From positions 1-6,414 of the forward strand of contig CAKTFI010000059.1 in the NCBI GenBank assembly GCA_934555865.1: DNA of 6,414 nucleotides, given 5' to 3'. This DNA is from an uncultured Christensenellaceae bacterium. GTDB taxonomy: Bacteria; Bacillota; Clostridia; Christensenellales; Christensenellaceae. Shown here piece after piece: positions 4,670 to 6,414 of this stretch (position 1 is the first letter of the stretch; each line of letters begins with the position of its first letter). Position numbers and translations under genes: made by a program. The notes under the pieces were generated by a model. It had not been told where the DNA came from, made no database searches, and saw only the letters and a program-made list of their open reading frames with translations.

Positions 4670-6414
4670 ATGGCAAACGAGAATACAAAGAACCAAGCTG
4701 TCGCAAACGATTCCTCTGAGATTGCGGTTCGGCGGGCAAAGCTGGCTGCGCTGCGGGAAGGCGGTAGGGACCCGTTTGAGGTGACGAAGTTCGACCGGGA
4801 TTCCTGCGCGGCAGGCATCAAGGCCGATTTCGATTCTTTGCAGGGAGGAGAATGCCGCATCGCGGGGCGTATCGTGTCCAAACGCGTGATGGGCAAGGCG
4901 AGCTTTTTCCATATTCAGGATGCCACGGGGGAGATCCAGTGCTATGCCCGCCGGGATGTCATGGGTGAGGAACCGTACATGCTGTACCGCAAGTCCTTTG
5001 ACATCGGCGATATCGTGGGCGTTGTGGGAGAGATCTTCCGCACGGAGGCGGGGGAGATCTCGGTGAAATGCCACGAGATCACGCTGCTTTCCAAATCGCT
5101 TCAGCCCTTCCCGGAAAAGTTCCATGGCCTCAAGGACAAGGACCTGCGCTACCGGCAGCGGTATGTCGACCTGATCGTCAACCCCGAGGTGCGGGAGACC
5201 TTCGTCAAGCGCAGCCGCATCATGCAGGCGCTGCGCGCATTTTTGGACGGCCGCGGGTTTTTGGAGGTTGACACCCCGATCCTCACGCCGTTTGAGATCG
5301 GCGCGTCGGCGCGCCCGTTCCTGACGCATCACAATACGCTAGATATGGACATGGTACTGCGCATCGAGACGGAGCTGTACTTAAAGCGCCTGATCGTCGG
5401 CGGGATGGAAAAGGTCTATGAGGTGGGCCGCATCTTCCGCAACGAGGGCATGGACCCCAAACACAACCCGGAATTCACGAGCATCGAGCTGTATGAGGCA
5501 TATACGGATTACCAGGGCATGATGGAGCTGGTCGAGGACATGATGAAGACGGTCGCCCAGCAGATCTGCGGATCGCTCGTTATCCCTTATCAGGGGCAGC
5601 AGATCGACCTCGGGCACTGGGAACGGATGACGATGGTCGAGGCGGTCAAGAAGTATTCCGGCGTGGACTTTGCGGACTGGCAGACGGATGCCGACGCCAT
5701 CGCCGCGGCCAAGGCGCACAATGTGCCGCTGCCGGAGGTGCCGACCAAGGGCGCGATCCTGGCGGAGTTCTTTGATGCATTTGTCGAAGAACACCTCATT
5801 CAGCCGACCTTTATCTATGACTATCCGGTGGAGATCAGCCCGCTGGCTAAGCGCAAGCCGGACGACCCCGCCTTTACCGAGCGGTTTGAATACTTCATCA
5901 ACGCGACCGAGTTCGGCAACGCCTTTTCGGAGCTGAACGACCCGATCGATCAGCGCGAGCGCATGGAACGCCAGGTGCTGGAGCGGCAGAAGCTCGAGCC
6001 GGGCAGCCGCGCGCAGGTGGATTACGACTATATTAACGCCTTGGAATACGGCCTCCCGCCGACGGGCGGCCTGGGCTTTGGCGTGGATCGCCTGATTATG
6101 CTGCTCACGGATAGCGCATCCATCCGCGATGTGCTCCTGTTCCCGACAATGAAACCTTTGGACTCCGACAAGAAGGTTTCCAAGGAAGTTTCGGCTCCTG
6201 CGGAGGCTGCTCAGGCGGCTCCGGTCGTGGAGGAAAAAATCGATTTTTCCAATGTTCAGATCGAGCCACTGTTCCAGGATCAGGTGGATTTTGACACCTT
6301 CTCCAAGAGCGATTTCCGTGCCGTGAAGGTCAAGGAATGCGAAGCCGTGAAGAAGTCCAAAAAGCTCTTAAAGTTCGTTTTGGACGACGGAACCGGCACA
6401 GATAGGGTCATTTT
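4670..6414 (+). CDS. lysS: Lysyl-tRNA synthetase (class II) with appended C-terminal tRNA-binding domain, 3' end cut by the window
   Basis: LysRS attaches lysine to tRNA-Lys in the cytoplasm using ATP. The 581 complete codons visible begin with a poorly conserved N-terminus (1-60), then the OB-fold anticodon-binding domain (about 62-150). The class II catalytic domain has motif 1 ending FLEVDTPILTP, motif 2 RIFRNEGMDPKHNPEFTSIE (254-273, Arg257 and Glu259) and motif 3 GLGFGVDRLIMLL (467-479, Arg474), closing with RDVLLFPTMKP. A normal bacterial LysRS would end here, near residue 495. Instead an Ala/Glu/Pro-rich linker (about 501-521) leads into VDFDTFSKSDFRAVKVKECE (539-558), then KKLLKFVLDDGTGTDRVI, which matches the start of the Trbp111/EMAP-II OB-fold tRNA-binding domain also found at the end of MetRS. 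One local difference is IGASARPF, where many LysRS have GGAAARPF. ATG 4670 has GAAGGA and GGAAGG upstream. The stop lies beyond the window. Confidence 0.95.
   Translation, partial: MANENTKNQAVANDSSEIAVRRAKLAALREGGRDPFEVTKFDRDSCAAGIKADFDSLQGGECRIAGRIVSKRVMGKASFFHIQDATGEIQCYARRDVMGEEPYMLYRKSFDIGDIVGVVGEIFRTEAGEISVKCHEITLLSKSLQPFPEKFHGLKDKDLRYRQRYVDLIVNPEVRETFVKRSRIMQALRAFLDGRGFLEVDTPILTPFEIGASARPFLTHHNTLDMDMVLRIETELYLKRLIVGGMEKVYEVGRIFRNEGMDPKHNPEFTSIELYEAYTDYQGMMELVEDMMKTVAQQICGSLVIPYQGQQIDLGHWERMTMVEAVKKYSGVDFADWQTDADAIAAAKAHNVPLPEVPTKGAILAEFFDAFVEEHLIQPTFIYDYPVEISPLAKRKPDDPAFTERFEYFINATEFGNAFSELNDPIDQRERMERQVLERQKLEPGSRAQVDYDYINALEYGLPPTGGLGFGVDRLIMLLTDSASIRDVLLFPTMKPLDSDKKVSKEVSAPAEAAQAAPVVEEKIDFSNVQIEPLFQDQVDFDTFSKSDFRAVKVKECEAVKKSKKLLKFVLDDGTGTDRVI

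Noticed and set aside
4018..4896. Minus-strand open frame of 292 codons across sigH end, greA and lysS start
   Set aside because: It runs opposite three recognised genes and through the greA promoter region; the translation shows no motifs.
1..6414. Mobile elements, CRISPR array, tRNA or rRNA genes, defence systems
   Set aside because: No transposase, integrase, repeat-spacer pattern or RNA-gene signature is visible; the packed core genes leave no gap over about 110 bases.

Overview
The window reads as a piece of a GC-rich, spore-forming Firmicute genome, probably class Clostridia. It carries sigH (the early sporulation sigma factor) and cwlD (the spore-cortex amidase). Mini-RNase III is followed directly by the RlmB methyltransferase, an arrangement typical of Firmicutes. 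Third codon positions are mostly G or C. The species cannot be read from this sequence. All intact genes lie on the + strand and are tightly packed, and most have clear purine-rich Shine-Dalgarno (SD) sites. Three of them use GTG or TTG starts.

Layout. Bases 1 to about 77 encode, on the minus strand, a fragment of the C-terminal zinc finger of DNA topoisomerase I, cut off on both sides. Next is the C-terminal part of a DUF1461-type membrane protein (to 320), overlapping tsaD (295-1350, tRNA t6A synthesis). A short AT-rich gap follows. Then come cwlD (1406-2104), mrnC (2116-2532), rlmB (2536-3309) and sigH (3336-4052), separated by 3 to 26 bases and probably cotranscribed. The 109-base gap after sigH holds a good housekeeping promoter and a leader hairpin for greA (4162-4638). 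greA is followed by lysS (4670 to the right edge, incomplete), whose product carries an appended Trbp111/EMAP-II-like tRNA-binding domain.

Functional picture. Most of the genes serve translation and RNA: t6A37 modification (TsaD), 23S rRNA maturation (MrnC) and methylation (RlmB), transcript-cleavage rescue of RNA polymerase (GreA), and lysyl-tRNA synthesis (LysS). The sporulation genes cwlD and sigH are embedded among them. The mrnC-rlmB-sigH order matches the conserved Firmicutes block, but the yacP/rae1 gene that sits between rlmB and sigH in Bacillus subtilis is absent.

The window is largely ordinary core genome and I see no novel defence or mobile system. The points most worth checking are the topA/DUF1461 junction at the left edge (chimeric assembly or rearrangement breakpoint), the LysRS tRNA-binding-domain fusion, the greA leader with a promoter-proximal hairpin, and the acidic N-terminal extension of SigH.
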